Assembly (NCBI RefSeq): GCF_032716425.1 | Contig: NZ_CP090420.1 | Span: 186,001-250,000, forward strand | DNA from: Pseudoalteromonas sp. N1230-9 | GTDB lineage: Bacteria; Pseudomonadota; Gammaproteobacteria; Enterobacterales; Alteromonadaceae | Length of the DNA: 64,000 bases | Reading direction: 5' to 3' | Shown: positions 17,993-26,328 of the stretch, one piece after another | How the letters are laid out: every line of letters begins with the position of its first letter | Position numbering within the stretch: position 1 is the stretch's first letter | Position numbers and translations under genes: made by a program | Notes under the pieces: generated by a model | What the model was told of the DNA's origin: nothing | What the model saw: only the letters and a program-made list of their open reading frames with translations | Databases searched by the model: none

Positions 17993-18802
17993 TTAACCTC
18001 CAAAAATCCGTTTAAATAAGCCTTTTTTCTCTACATCTAAAAAGCGGAAATCGACTGTTTCACCTAGTAGACGATTAATTGCATCAGTATAGGCTTGGCC
18101 TGCATCTGATTCACCGTCTAAAATCACTGGTTGACCAGAGTTTGATGCACTCAATACTGCTTGTGATTCAGGGATAACACCTAAAAGTTTAATCGCAAGA
18201 ATTTCTTGCACATCTTCAACTGATAGCATTTCGCCTTTTTCAACACGCTCAGGGTTATAACGTGTTAATAATAAGTGTTCTTTAACGCTTTCTAGGCCTT
18301 CTTCAGCACGCTTAGATTTACTGTGCAAAATACCTAAAATTCGGTCGGAGTCACGTACTGATGATACTTCAGGATTTGTTGTTATAATTGCTTCATCAGC
18401 AAAATACATTGCCATCATTGCGCCCGCTTCAATACCCGCTGGCGAATCACATACGATGTAATCAAAGTCTTTTTTCAAATCATTTAGTACACGTTCAACA
18501 CCGTCACGGGTTAAGGCATCTTTATCACGTGTTTGTGACGCAGGTAAAATGTGTAACTTATCAACTCGCTTATCTTTAATAAGGGCTTGATTTAAGTTAG
18601 CTTCGCCATTGATTACGTTTACAAAGTCATAAACAACACGGCGCTCACAACCCATAATAAGGTCAAGATTACGTAGACCAATATCAAAGTCGATAATAAC
18701 GGTTTTAAAGCCCTTAAGCGCTAAACCTGTGCCAATTGCAGCACTCGATGTGGTTTTACCAACACCACCTTTACCAGAAGTAACGACAATTACTTTTGCC
18801 AT
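17993..18802 (-). CDS. minD: Septum site-determining ATPase MinD
   Basis: 269 residues, full length. A deviant Walker A motif GKGGVGKTT (about 10-18), [27 protein letters not shown] and a C-terminal amphipathic membrane-targeting helix ([11 protein letters not shown]) are intact. It recruits MinC to the membrane and is displaced by MinE. Middle gene of minC-minD-minE, 5 bases after minC. Confidence 0.98.
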   Translation of the reverse strand: MAKVIVVTSGKGGVGKTTSSAAIGTGLALKGFKTVIIDFDIGLRNLDLIMGCERRVVYDFVNVINGEANLNQALIKDKRVDKLHILPASQTRDKDALTRDGVERVLNDLKKDFDYIVCDSPAGIEAGAMMAMYFADEAIITTNPEVSSVRDSDRILGILHSKSKRAEEGLESVKEHLLLTRYNPERVEKGEMLSVEDVQEILAIKLLGVIPESQAVLSASNSGQPVILDGESDAGQAYTDAINRLLGETVDFRFLDVEKKGLFKRIFGG

Positions 18803-18807
18803 GAGAT

Positions 18808-19512
18808 TTATCCTTTAACCAAAGCTGAAATTTCTAATGAATCATTTTTTTGTTGGATTTGTACTGCGTTGCCCCAGTGTTCACCTTGTAGGGAATCGCT
18901 GATCCAATAACTACCATTAATTGAAACAAGTTCTGCTTCTAATTTTTGGCAAAATATTTGTGCTTCGTTGTAGCCTTTAGCACCTGCAATTGCACGTCCG
19001 CGCAATGTGCCATAAATATGAACATTACCGTCGCTGATCACCTCTGCGCCATGACTAACCGCACCAATAACAATAAGGTCACGATCTTTTGCATAGACCT
19101 GCTGACCAGAGCGAACTGTGCCGTGAATCACTTGTGCAGGTAGGTGAACGGTTTTCTCAACGATAGATGTATTTGTTTGTTGTTTAGCGGTTGCCCCCTT
19201 AACGTCCTGTGAATAATTTAGGACTGATAAGCCTGCCGCTTTGGCGTTTTCGTTTTGCTCTTGGCTGCCATTACACACACCAACAGGGTTAAACGATAGA
19301 CTGGTAAGCATTGATTTTAAGAAAGAAAAATCAAACGAGTCACCTTGTACATCACTTAAGTTAATTACGATGGGCGCGCCTGCAAAAAACTTAGGTGCTT
19401 GGGCTATTTTTTCATCTAACTGCTTACTTAAAAGAGAGGTATCTGCTGAAAATAGATGCAACACAGATAAAGTAAAAAGGTTCCCTTTTAGTTCAAAAAT
19501 TTGTTCCGACAT
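18808..19512 (-). CDS. minC: Septum site-determining protein MinC
   Basis: 234 residues with an N-terminal FtsZ-inhibiting domain and a C-terminal beta-helix with the repeated Gly/Val pattern (HGTVRSGQQVYAKDRDLIVIG, SHGAEVISDGNVHIYG, LRGRAIAGA). First gene of the min operon, divergent from ycgL, the same neighbourhood as in E. coli. Confidence 0.96.
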   Translation of the reverse strand: MSEQIFELKGNLFTLSVLHLFSADTSLLSKQLDEKIAQAPKFFAGAPIVINLSDVQGDSFDFSFLKSMLTSLSFNPVGVCNGSQEQNENAKAAGLSVLNYSQDVKGATAKQQTNTSIVEKTVHLPAQVIHGTVRSGQQVYAKDRDLIVIGAVSHGAEVISDGNVHIYGTLRGRAIAGAKGYNEAQIFCQKLEAELVSINGSYWISDSLQGEHWGNAVQIQQKNDSLEISALVKG

Positions 19513-19667
19513 ACATGCTCAATTGAATTGTCTTGGTTAGCTCTTTTTTAAATAAACGCAGGCTGAACAAGGCGTATACAGTAAAAATCTAACCGAAATT
19601 TTTAATCTTCTTATAAGAGTCATGTTATAGTGTGCGCCCTCGTTAAGCAAGATATTAAAGGGTCATA

Positions 19668-19949
19668 ATGCTAACTGCGGTGTATAAAAGTAAGAAAAAA
19701 GCGGATACCTACCTTTTTGTAGAAAAAAGAGATGATTTTACGCGTGTTCCTGAACCTTTAATGGACACATTTGGTCAACCACAGTATGTGATGATAATTA
19801 ATCTTGCTAGTCGTGAAAAGTTAGGTTTGGCAGACTTAGAAACGGTTAAGCAAGCGTTAATTGACCAAGGTTTCTACTTGCAATTACCGCCGCCAGAAGA
19901 AAACCTGTTAACCCAATTTAAAAAAGACAAGGGAGTTGAGAGTGATTAA
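19668..19949 (+). CDS. ycgL: YcgL domain protein
   Basis: 93 residues, the full length of the small YcgL family (PF05166): LTAVYKSKKKADTYLFV at the start, VPEPLMDTFGQP and GFYLQLPPP. Function is not established in the family. It is divergent from minC as in other gammaproteobacteria and overlaps the start of the lytic transglycosylase gene by 8 bases, so the two are co-transcribed. Confidence 0.93.
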   Translation: MLTAVYKSKKKADTYLFVEKRDDFTRVPEPLMDTFGQPQYVMIINLASREKLGLADLETVKQALIDQGFYLQLPPPEENLLTQFKKDKGVESD

Positions 19950-20967
19950 AAAACTTGCCGTAGTTCTACTAAGTGCTTCATTAAGCACATCTGTATTGGC
20001 AGAGGAAAAAACACAAGCTGACTTCGACGTATACGTTGCTGCATTAAAAAATGAAGCGACAGAAAAAGGCTATGATCAAGCCTTAATCGAGCAAGCATTC
20101 GCAACGGCTAAATTTAAAAAGAAGGTCATTTCAGCTGACAAAAATCAGCCTGAAGTAAAAGAAACCCTCGAAACCTATTTACCAAAACGTGTGCCGCAAT
20201 GGAAAATTGACCGCGCGCGTAAACTATACAAAGAAAACCAAGAGGTTCTTGAAAAAGTAGCCAAAGAATACGGCGTTCAAGCGCGCTTTATTGTTGCACT
20301 TTGGGGCCTTGAAAGTAACTTTGGTAAAATCCAAGGTGGTCATAGTGTGATAGCATCATTAGTCACACTTGCTTTTGATGGTCGCCGCGAAACCATGTAC
20401 AAAAACCAACTTTGGGCAGCGCTTGATATCTTAAAAGAGGGTCACATTACCCTTGATAAGTTCAAAGGTTCTTGGGCAGGGGCAATGGGTCAAACGCAGT
20501 TTATGCCAACTTCATTTAACGCCTACGCTGTTGATTACAACGGTGATGGCCGCAAAGATATTTGGACCACAGAAGAAGACGCATTTGCCTCAATCGCAAA
20601 TTACTTAAAGCAAGCAGGTTGGAACGATGATTTAACTTGGGGTCGTCAAGTTAAATTACCTGAAGGCTTTGATAACGCAAACATTCTTAAACGTGGCACT
20701 AAAACGCGCAGCCAATGGTTAGAGTACTGGAAAGATTCTGAGCGCAGCCTTGCTGACTGGCAAGCAATCGGTGTTCGTAAAATGGATGGTAGCGACTTAC
20801 CGCAAGTTGATATTACCGCCGCAATGGTAATGCCAGATGACGTAAATGGCCGTATGTACTTAGCCTACGACAATTATAAAGCATTGATGCACTGGAATCG
20901 TTCGTATTACTTTGCAACCAGTGTTGGTTACTTATCAGATCGCATCGGTTACCCAGCGGTTAAGTAA
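19942..20967 (+). CDS. Periplasmic lytic murein transglycosylase, MltB-like (GH103)
   Basis: The GTG at 19942 is preferred because GGGAG sits 7-11 bases upstream and a signal peptide follows directly (VIKKLAVVLLSAS, cleavage near VLA-EE); an upstream TTG is too close to the ribosome site. The SLT_2 fold is marked by FIVALWGLESNFGKIQGG with the catalytic Glu, GAMGQTQFMPTSF and DYNGDGRKDIW. No lipobox is present, so unlike E. coli MltB it is probably soluble. About 341 residues. It cleaves peptidoglycan to 1,6-anhydromuropeptides. Confidence 0.93.
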   Translation: MIKKLAVVLLSASLSTSVLAEEKTQADFDVYVAALKNEATEKGYDQALIEQAFATAKFKKKVISADKNQPEVKETLETYLPKRVPQWKIDRARKLYKENQEVLEKVAKEYGVQARFIVALWGLESNFGKIQGGHSVIASLVTLAFDGRRETMYKNQLWAALDILKEGHITLDKFKGSWAGAMGQTQFMPTSFNAYAVDYNGDGRKDIWTTEEDAFASIANYLKQAGWNDDLTWGRQVKLPEGFDNANILKRGTKTRSQWLEYWKDSERSLADWQAIGVRKMDGSDLPQVDITAAMVMPDDVNGRMYLAYDNYKALMHWNRSYYFATSVGYLSDRIGYPAVK

Positions 20968-20974
20968 TTGATTT

Positions 20975-21009
20975 TTAACCACCAAGTTTAATCAAAGCTT
21001 GGTGGTTAA
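20975..21009 (+). terminator. Terminator-like hairpin after the lytic transglycosylase
   Basis: TTAACCACCAAG (20975-20986) and CTTGGTGGTTAA (20998-21009) form a perfect 12-bp stem 7 bases past the stop codon. The following T-run is short. The 150 bases beyond it hold no gene that I can support. Confidence 0.65.
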
Positions 21010-21161
21010 TTGAATAGAGTGTTTTGGGTATGAGGTTGTCACCTACGGCGACACATATCCGTACTTACTGCGTGCTAAAGCACTGTCTTCAAGCAAGCGC
21101 GCGAAACAAGTTTCACGCCTACGATGTCAAACTCGCAAACTTTTTCCTAGTAACTCGTAAC

Positions 21162-21716
21162 TTACTCTTTTCCGGGCTTCTTCAAAATCTTATCTTTAAA
21201 ATCAAGTACCTTGCCAATGCCCGATCCTAGTTTCATTAGGCTTTGGAGTTGTTCAGGGCTCAAACGTTGTAGCTCTGCCGACCATTTTGTAACGGTTTCG
21301 AGTAGGTCGTGAATTTCTTGCATTTGCTGCTGAGCAAAGCGCTCATCATCGTTGTGGGCTTCTTCTAAAATATTATCACGAAGTAAGCTAAGAGTTGGGT
21401 CTATCTCACGTTTTTTACGCTCTTCGAATACGCGGTTGGCCATGTCCCAAATACTGCCGGCAGGGCCGTAGTATTCTTTACGGTCGCCAGGGATATGATG
21501 CACCTTAATTAAACGCCAAGACTGAAGTTCTTTAATGCCCATACTCACGTTACCACGTGAAATACTTAGGGTGTCGGCAATTTCATTGGCGGTCATCGGC
21601 TCTTTCGTAATGGTGAGCAAACCACACATTTGACCAATGGTGCGGTTAAAGCCCCAACGGCTACCCATTTCGCCACAGTGCATTACAAAAGCTAGATTTT
21701 TTTCAGATAGGCTCAT
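21162..21716 (-). CDS. GbsR/MarR-family transcriptional regulator
   Basis: 184 residues: a winged helix-turn-helix (MTANEIADTLSISRGNVSMGIKELQSWRLI, about 40-69) and a long helical C-terminal half, the GbsR-like subgroup of MarR regulators. It is divergent from the alcohol dehydrogenase gene with a 258-base gap, so control of that gene is possible but not shown by any visible operator. Members often sense osmolyte precursors such as choline; no such genes are near. Confidence 0.85.
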   Translation of the reverse strand: MSLSEKNLAFVMHCGEMGSRWGFNRTIGQMCGLLTITKEPMTANEIADTLSISRGNVSMGIKELQSWRLIKVHHIPGDRKEYYGPAGSIWDMANRVFEERKKREIDPTLSLLRDNILEEAHNDDERFAQQQMQEIHDLLETVTKWSAELQRLSPEQLQSLMKLGSGIGKVLDFKDKILKKPGKE

Positions 21717-21974
21717 AATTTTTAGTATTCAAAAACTTCAGAAATTTAATGCTAGCACGGTGTTGGTATAACTAAAAGAAATAGCCACTATTCGATGTTA
21801 CGCGACTAAAGTCTAAATTTCGAGCTAGTCAGTTGATTTTACTAAGAGTTAAGCAGAAAACTATATCCTGTACGAAAAATAAACAACTTGATCTGTATCA
21901 ATATTGGTGACAATAGTTTGCGTTATCGTATAGGCTCAAAGTGCTCAATCAAAATAATACCACGGAGGAACGTT

Positions 21975-22985
21975 ATGAAAGCTGCAGTAAATAAAGAATA
22001 CAAAGGTAAGCTAACTATTGAAGATATTCCATGCCCTGAGGTAGGGATAAATGACGTGTTAGTTAAAATAGCGGCGTGCGGTGTGTGCCACACTGATTTA
22101 CATGCATGCCACGGAGATTGGCCTGTAAAACCTAAAATGCCATTAGTACCTGGCCACGAAGGGGTCGGTACAATTGAAAAGGTAGGGGCTAATATAAAGC
22201 ACTTGTCTGTAGGCGATAGAGTAGGGATCCCCTGGCTGTATAGTGCATGCGGGCATTGTGATTACTGCTTAGAAGGCAAAGAAACCTTGTGTCTTGAGCA
22301 GCACAACACAGGTTATTCAATAGACGGTGGTTACGCTGAGTATTGTGTTGCACATGGTGACTTTGTTGTAAAAGTACCAGACGGGTTAGGCTTTGCAGAA
22401 GCTGCGCCATTATTTTGTGCCGGTGTTACGACGTACAAAGCATTAAAAGTAACGGGTGCAAAAGCAGGTGATTGGGTTGCTATAGTCGGTGTGGGTGGAC
22501 TTGGCCACTTAGCGGTGCAGTACGCAAAAGCGATGGGCTTTAACGTAATTGCCGTTGATACTGGTGAAAGCAAACTCAACCTTGCTAAAGAGCTTGGTGC
22601 AGATATTACTATTGATTTTATGAAGCAAGTACCATCAGAAACCATTTTTGAGCAAGTGGGTGGTGCGCATGGTGTTGTATGTACAGCCGTATCAAAACCA
22701 GGTTTTGAGCAAGCTTACAAAAGTGTACGCCGTGGCGGTAAATGTGTGCTTGTAGGTTTACCACCTGAAGATATGCCACTGCCAATTTTCGACACCGTAT
22801 TAAATGGTGTGTCTGTTGTAGGCTCAATCGTTGGTACGCGTAAAGACTTACAAGAATGTCTCGACTTTGCTGCCAAAGGTAAGGTTAAAGCCATTATTGA
22901 AGAAAAACGCCTAGAAGATATCAACGATATATTTGACGACATGCTAAAAGGCGATATCACAGGCCGTATTGTGATGACGCTTTAA
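21975..22985 (+). CDS. adhP: Zinc-dependent alcohol dehydrogenase, AdhP type
   Basis: 336 residues from ATG 21975, chosen because GGAGGA lies 7 bases upstream; the open frame extends further 5' but lacks homology. The catalytic zinc region [15 protein letters not shown] and GHEGVG, the structural zinc cysteines [15 protein letters not shown] and an NAD-binding [17 protein letters not shown] are complete. It interconverts primary alcohols and aldehydes with NAD. The C-terminus (GRIVMTL) matches the family end. Confidence 0.94.
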   Translation: MKAAVNKEYKGKLTIEDIPCPEVGINDVLVKIAACGVCHTDLHACHGDWPVKPKMPLVPGHEGVGTIEKVGANIKHLSVGDRVGIPWLYSACGHCDYCLEGKETLCLEQHNTGYSIDGGYAEYCVAHGDFVVKVPDGLGFAEAAPLFCAGVTTYKALKVTGAKAGDWVAIVGVGGLGHLAVQYAKAMGFNVIAVDTGESKLNLAKELGADITIDFMKQVPSETIFEQVGGAHGVVCTAVSKPGFEQAYKSVRRGGKCVLVGLPPEDMPLPIFDTVLNGVSVVGSIVGTRKDLQECLDFAAKGKVKAIIEEKRLEDINDIFDDMLKGDITGRIVMTL

Positions 22986-23001
22986 GCTGAGTCAGTTAAT
23001 G

Positions 23002-23045
23002 CTGTCAGGTTCGGTTGAGTAATCAATTGAACCTGGCAGTTTTTC
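23002..23045 (+). terminator. Terminator of the alcohol dehydrogenase gene
   Basis: CTGTCAGGTTC (23002-23012) pairs with GAACCTGGCAG (23029-23039) with one G-T pair and is followed by TTTTT. Confidence 0.8.
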
Positions 23046-23350
23046 ATATGCTAAAAAGCAGGGAGCTGTAGCTCGTTAATGCTCCAAAATAAATTAACGT
23101 ATTTGCTTAGAGTCGGCTATGAGCGGACATTGAATATTTTCTTTTGATACATTTTTTATATTCAGAATTTACAACTTTCCCCTATATTCAGGAAAATGAG
23201 CAATTTGCGCATTCTTGTCGTAAGACCACTTTACCAATTTAAATTATTTTGTTAACTAGCAAAAGGTTAGCTAATTTGATAAAAACGTAGTAATCAGAAA
23301 AGTGAGCTGTTGTGTGGTAGAAATATGCGCAATGATCGCACTATTAAATT
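23046..23350. other. AT-rich gene-free stretch before the cassette array
   Basis: No ORF, RNA gene or integron integrase is visible. A recognisable attI could not be identified; the array begins at GTTACACATC (23351). Confidence 0.5.
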
Positions 23351-23389
23351 GTTACACATCTGAATTGATTTCAGTATTAGAGATATAGT

Positions 23390-24340
23390 ATGTTTAAAAA
23401 GTTTATCCCAATTGTGGGTTTAGTTGCTGTTATCTTTGCAATTGTAGTTTGCAGAGCATATTTTCGTGTGTTTTCAGGTGACTTTAGTACAAATCAGTCT
23501 GATTGGGGGAGTTTTGGATCTTATATTGGTGGTACGGTAGGTGCTCTTTTCGCTTCATTATCATTCTTAGCTCTTTTATATACAGTTTATCTCCAGCGAG
23601 AGGAATTAACTACAGCGATCAAAGCGCTACAGGATAGTGCTGAGTCTCAACAAAAACAAGTCGAAAACTATGAAGCTCAAAAGTTCGAAACTACGTTTTA
23701 CTCTCTTTTAGAACTTCACAATGATGCGGTTCGTTCTCTTGAATTAAGTTCAAATGATCTTAGCGGAGATATTGCAAATCTAAATAAACTTGATGATGAC
23801 TGCGATATTTCGTCTTACCTAAAGGAGAGACAGGAGCATATACTAAAGAATGTTGAGCTTTCACAGTACTTTAGAGTGCTGTATCAGCTATTAAAGTTCA
23901 TCGCTAAGAATAATATTAAGAATAGTGACCGAGACTTTAGCGAAGCTTACTTGGGGAAAAGAAACACGATTGATGAGTACGAAAATGAAGAAAAAATGTA
24001 TGCAAGTTTGGTTCGAAGTTTTGTCCCAGTAAAACTACTTCCTGTACTCGCTTTAAATTGTATACCTTCCTATGAAGGTTTAAATAACTTACAAAAATAT
24101 TATGCTTTGCTTGAGCGTTACGGTTTTCTAGAGCATATGCGTTTAGATCATTTACCTTTGAATTTATCGACTTTTCTCATCTTTGATCGTTACTCGTATG
24201 CAATGGGTGAGAAAAGTCAAAATGACATTTTACAAAAAGTTAGTTTGTTAAAGTCAAAATATCCCAACTTATTTGTTAAGAGTTTGATGGAAGGTGGGTA
24301 TTTGCATGTTTACTCAGACTTGGTCGAAACCGATGTATAA
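23390..24340 (+). CDS. Putative phage abortive infection protein (putAbiC-like), cassette 1
   Basis: 316 residues. Two N-terminal membrane segments (about 5-25 and 45-68) flank a short loop, then a coiled coil (about 70-95) leads to the motif FETTFYSLLELHNDAV, which opens the soluble domain of the 'putative phage abortive infection protein' family (PF16872). The assignment rests on that layout and motif. ATG at 23390 with cassette start only 39 bases upstream. Its TAA stop lies inside the R'' box of attC 1, the usual tight packing of cassettes. A membrane-linked antiphage role is inferred from the family name, not shown. Confidence 0.7.
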   Translation: MFKKFIPIVGLVAVIFAIVVCRAYFRVFSGDFSTNQSDWGSFGSYIGGTVGALFASLSFLALLYTVYLQREELTTAIKALQDSAESQQKQVENYEAQKFETTFYSLLELHNDAVRSLELSSNDLSGDIANLNKLDDDCDISSYLKERQEHILKNVELSQYFRVLYQLLKFIAKNNIKNSDRDFSEAYLGKRNTIDEYENEEKMYASLVRSFVPVKLLPVLALNCIPSYEGLNNLQKYYALLERYGFLEHMRLDHLPLNLSTFLIFDRYSYAMGEKSQNDILQKVSLLKSKYPNLFVKSLMEGGYLHVYSDLVETDV

Positions 24341-24435
24341 CAAAGCATTTAAGAGTGATTCCCAACGCTTGGCATTTTTCATTCCATTGTTGGGTTTGGT
24401 GGTAGCGTTGCTCACACCTTAATGCGGCGTTACGT
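24335..24435 (+). repeat. attC 1 (Vibrio-type, about 101 bp)
   Basis: R'' GTATAAC, R' GTTACGT. Self-complementary arms include GCATTTAAG / CTTAATGC and CAACGC / GCGTTG, enclosing an imperfect palindrome. Confidence 0.9.
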
Positions 24436-24447
24436 TTTTCTGGAGAT

Positions 24448-24831
24448 TTGTTGAAATATCTAAAGTCGATTTATAAGCCACCTGAAAAATTGCTTCACGC
24501 AAAATTCCATAAAATGGATAAAATTGAGGTGAGGGTTTTACTTTGCAGATTACTTGGTTCTGAGAGAAGAGCACATCCAGTATATGGCACTAAAAGACTA
24601 AAGCCCTACTTCTTACGTTTAAAATGGAAGCGGATTAAAGTTGCTCATCACTATGAAAAAATAGGCGGCATTTTGGATCCCCAAGTAAAACAGTGGGCGC
24701 TTCCAGCAGGTAATAAATGGCCTGGAACTATTGCTCTTGTAAAAGATCGAGTGCAAATCAAAACATTACAAGGCAAATTAAAAGGTGCGGACAAAAACGG
24801 CTGGCTTTTGTTCGTTCCTCACAAAGTATAG
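24448..24831 (+). CDS. Hypothetical basic protein, cassette 2
   Basis: 127 residues, strongly basic (Lys/Arg-rich, for example RLKPYFLRLKWKRIKVAHHYEK), no signal peptide or membrane segment. I do not recognise a family. TTG start at 24448 or 24451; TGGAG at 24441-24445 sits just upstream, inside the cassette. The start lies 13 bases from the end of attC 1, and the stop is at the start of the degenerate attC 2. Basic composition suggests nucleic-acid binding, which is a guess. Confidence 0.6.
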   Translation: MLKYLKSIYKPPEKLLHAKFHKMDKIEVRVLLCRLLGSERRAHPVYGTKRLKPYFLRLKWKRIKVAHHYEKIGGILDPQVKQWALPAGNKWPGTIALVKDRVQIKTLQGKLKGADKNGWLLFVPHKV

Positions 24832-24865
24832 CCAGCTATTTTTGCCGTTTATTGCGGCGTTATAT
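24789..24865 (+). repeat. attC 2, degenerate
   Basis: A correct R' (GCGGCGTTATAT, ending 24865) marks the boundary with cassette 3, but no consensus R'' is present. Cassette 2 begins GTTACGTTTTT, so its R'' should read AAAAACGTAAC; only AAAAACG (24793-24799) is found. An imperfect hairpin (GGCTGGC / GCCAGC arms) spans 24799-24837. Confidence 0.5.
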
Positions 24866-24880
24866 GCCATCGGGGGAGTC

Positions 24881-25342
24881 GTGAAAAATATTGCACCATA
24901 CGCTAATTCAGAGCTACACCCACATGACCGCCCATTTGTTAGTGAAATCCCTCAATTAAAAAAGTTAATAACTGTTAAAAATCTTGTGGGACTTGCTAAC
25001 AATACAAAATGGAATGAGCTGTTTACTTACATGCGAGAAAGTATTCAATTTGAAACAAAGTGGCTTCCATGCTTCAGATTCAACTGCATCGATTCAGACT
25101 ACATTTCTGTCTGGGACAATGAATGGTATAACCACTTACCATACCCGATGCTAAGTGTAATGTGGTTTGAAATCGAGTATAAAGAAGAAAGCGCTAAAAA
25201 CAATCTTACTGAGATTGTAACGATTGATCACTCAGCTCGTTTGGAATCACTTATCAAGTCTATTGGATTTGAATACGAGAAAGGAGCAACATCTTTGCGA
25301 ATTTATGGTTATTCGCCAATTGACCGAACAGGTTTTGAGTAA
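24881..25342 (+). CDS. Cassette 3 protein (DUF6678-like), function unknown
   Basis: 153 residues from the GTG at 24881, preceded by GGGGGAG; the longer open frame that starts at 24785 would read through attC 2 and is rejected. The sequence (KWNELFTYMR, WLPCFRFNCIDSDYISVWDNEW, IGFEYEKGATSLRIYGY) resembles the small soluble DUF6678 family, as far as I can recall it. No signal peptide or membrane segment. No function is known. Its cassette ends are exactly complementary, so it is a bona fide mobile cassette. Confidence 0.7.
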   Translation: MKNIAPYANSELHPHDRPFVSEIPQLKKLITVKNLVGLANNTKWNELFTYMRESIQFETKWLPCFRFNCIDSDYISVWDNEWYNHLPYPMLSVMWFEIEYKEESAKNNLTEIVTIDHSARLESLIKSIGFEYEKGATSLRIYGYSPIDRTGFE

Positions 25343-25349
25343 ATATGGC

Positions 25350-25421
25350 ATATAACAAGCCAAGTCAGCGAGAATTTTACTCGCTAAACGTGCTCCTCCC
25401 CCCCTGCTTGGGGCGTTAAAT
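25350..25421 (+). repeat. attC 3 (short, 72 bp)
   Basis: R'' ATATAAC and R' GTTAAAT. L'' CCAAGTCA pairs with L' TGCTTGG leaving one extra T, the extrahelical base that sets strand choice in attC sites; an inner CAGCGAG / CTCGCT stem follows. Confidence 0.9.
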
Positions 25422-25448
25422 TTCAGTCATCAATAAGGTCGGCAGAAT

Positions 25449-26009
25449 TTGAAAGAGATATTTTTGTTCGTAATTTCTCATCCACCGGTAGCCACTATCG
25501 TTACAGGTTTAATAGCAATAGTGTCTGTGATTCTGACTCAAATTTGGATTGACTCGAGACAAAGGAAAGATCATAAGCACCAAAGGTCGCTCAAACACCA
25601 AGAGCTATTACTTGCAAAAAAGGAAGAAGTCATTGATTTGTGTAACATACAGGTCGAGCTGATATCACAAATCGAGTCAGTTTTTGAACAGTGGTTTGAA
25701 AATTATGACAAGCACTATGACTCTACAAAAATTAGAATTCTCCAATCAAAAATTGATGGTAACGTTTCTAAACTTAATCTTATTATTAACTTATATTTGC
25801 CAGAGATGGGGAATTACATTGTTCGTATCAATGACGATACCCAAAAATTTATTGAACTTTGTGCTGACTATTCGATGGGTGGCAAATATGGTAAAGAAGA
25901 TTATCTAAAGTTAGATTATATGGAGGTAGTAGAGGTTTCGAACAAATATGCAGTATCGTTTATGTACTTGTCTTCAAATCTAGCGAATCTGGCTAGACAA
26001 GAAATTTAA
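25449..26009 (+). CDS. Hypothetical membrane-anchored coiled-coil protein, cassette 4
   Basis: 186 residues with one N-terminal membrane segment (about 11-32), a charged RQRKDHKHQRSLKHQELLLAKKEEV coiled coil (about 37-62) and a soluble helical remainder. No family recognised. TTG start at 25449; the AGGTCGG at 25436-25442 may be its ribosome site. The layout (one anchor, coiled coil, helical cytosolic part) recalls small membrane effectors seen among cassette genes, but nothing more can be said. The TAA stop lies in the R'' box of attC 4. Confidence 0.65.
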   Translation: MKEIFLFVISHPPVATIVTGLIAIVSVILTQIWIDSRQRKDHKHQRSLKHQELLLAKKEEVIDLCNIQVELISQIESVFEQWFENYDKHYDSTKIRILQSKIDGNVSKLNLIINLYLPEMGNYIVRINDDTQKFIELCADYSMGGKYGKEDYLKLDYMEVVEVSNKYAVSFMYLSSNLANLARQEI

Positions 26010-26117
26010 CAAAGCGTTTAAGACAGATTCACAACGCTTGGCGATTGCAGTTCCAGTCAGGTTAAGTGTTTTAGGCTTGGTGGTTGGCATTGTCCAACAC
26101 TTAACGCGGCGTTACCA
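26004..26117 (+). repeat. attC 4 (Vibrio-type, 114 bp), end of array
   Basis: R'' ATTTAAC and R' GTTACCA with GCGTTTAAG / CTTAACGC arms and a CAACGC-type inner stem. The next bases begin GTTACCAAGG, but no matching R'' (CCTTGGTAAC) was seen downstream, so the array ends here. Confidence 0.9.
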
Positions 26118-26205
26118 AGGCCTTTCTCTTATACAGAGCCGTCCTTCGGCTATAACTCATTTATGCCCAAAAACAAACCATCACTCAAACTCGCTCTCAC
26201 TAAAC

Positions 26206-26328
26206 AAACAAAAAAGCGCATCTTAACCAAGCCGCGTTTTTTGCTATCAATTCACAATTAAAGTGTATAGCTAAAGGTTAATTTAGCATTATGCTCTTGT
26301 CCTAGCATACCGCCTAAGAACATTACTT
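26206..26328 (-). pseudogene. Remnant of a TBDR 3' end plus its terminator (repeat copy 1)
   Basis: 123 bp that align without gaps (9 differences, about 93%) to 27174-27296. On the minus strand it encodes the last 22 residues of a TBDR (ending NAKLTFSYTL) with three substitutions from the intact neighbour, then the stop and a terminator hairpin. No receptor sequence lies upstream of it: the Imm11-like gene begins immediately. Confidence 0.85.

Larger units (their letters stand above)
23351..26117 (+). mobile_element. Integrase-less integron gene-cassette array (CALIN), four cassettes
   Basis: Four plus-strand ORFs are each followed by an attC or attC-like site. The proof is in the cassette ends: the first bases of a cassette must pair with the R'' box of its own attC. 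Cassette 1 starts GTTACACATC (23351) and its R'' reads GATGTATAAC (one mismatch). Cassette 3 starts GTTATATGCC and its R'' reads GGCATATAAC (exact). Cassette 4 starts GTTAAATTTC and its R'' reads GAAATTTAAC (exact). Cassette 2 is the exception. No intI lies on either side: an alcohol dehydrogenase gene precedes the array and a TBDR-gene remnant follows. The attC sequences resemble Vibrio superintegron repeats. Confidence 0.88.

Noticed and set aside
21010..21161. A gene between the lytic transglycosylase and the GbsR-type regulator
   Set aside because: The only frame is 68 residues, lacks a ribosome site and runs into the regulator gene on the other strand.
23220..23300. attI-like site (TTAACTAGC and GGTTAGCTAA) before cassette 1
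   Set aside because: The inverted match is short and no integrase gene is present; the cassette edge is 70 or more bases away.
24785..24880. N-terminal extension of the cassette 3 ORF
   Set aside because: It would read through attC 2 and the cassette boundary; the GTG at 24881 with GGGGGAG upstream is the natural start.
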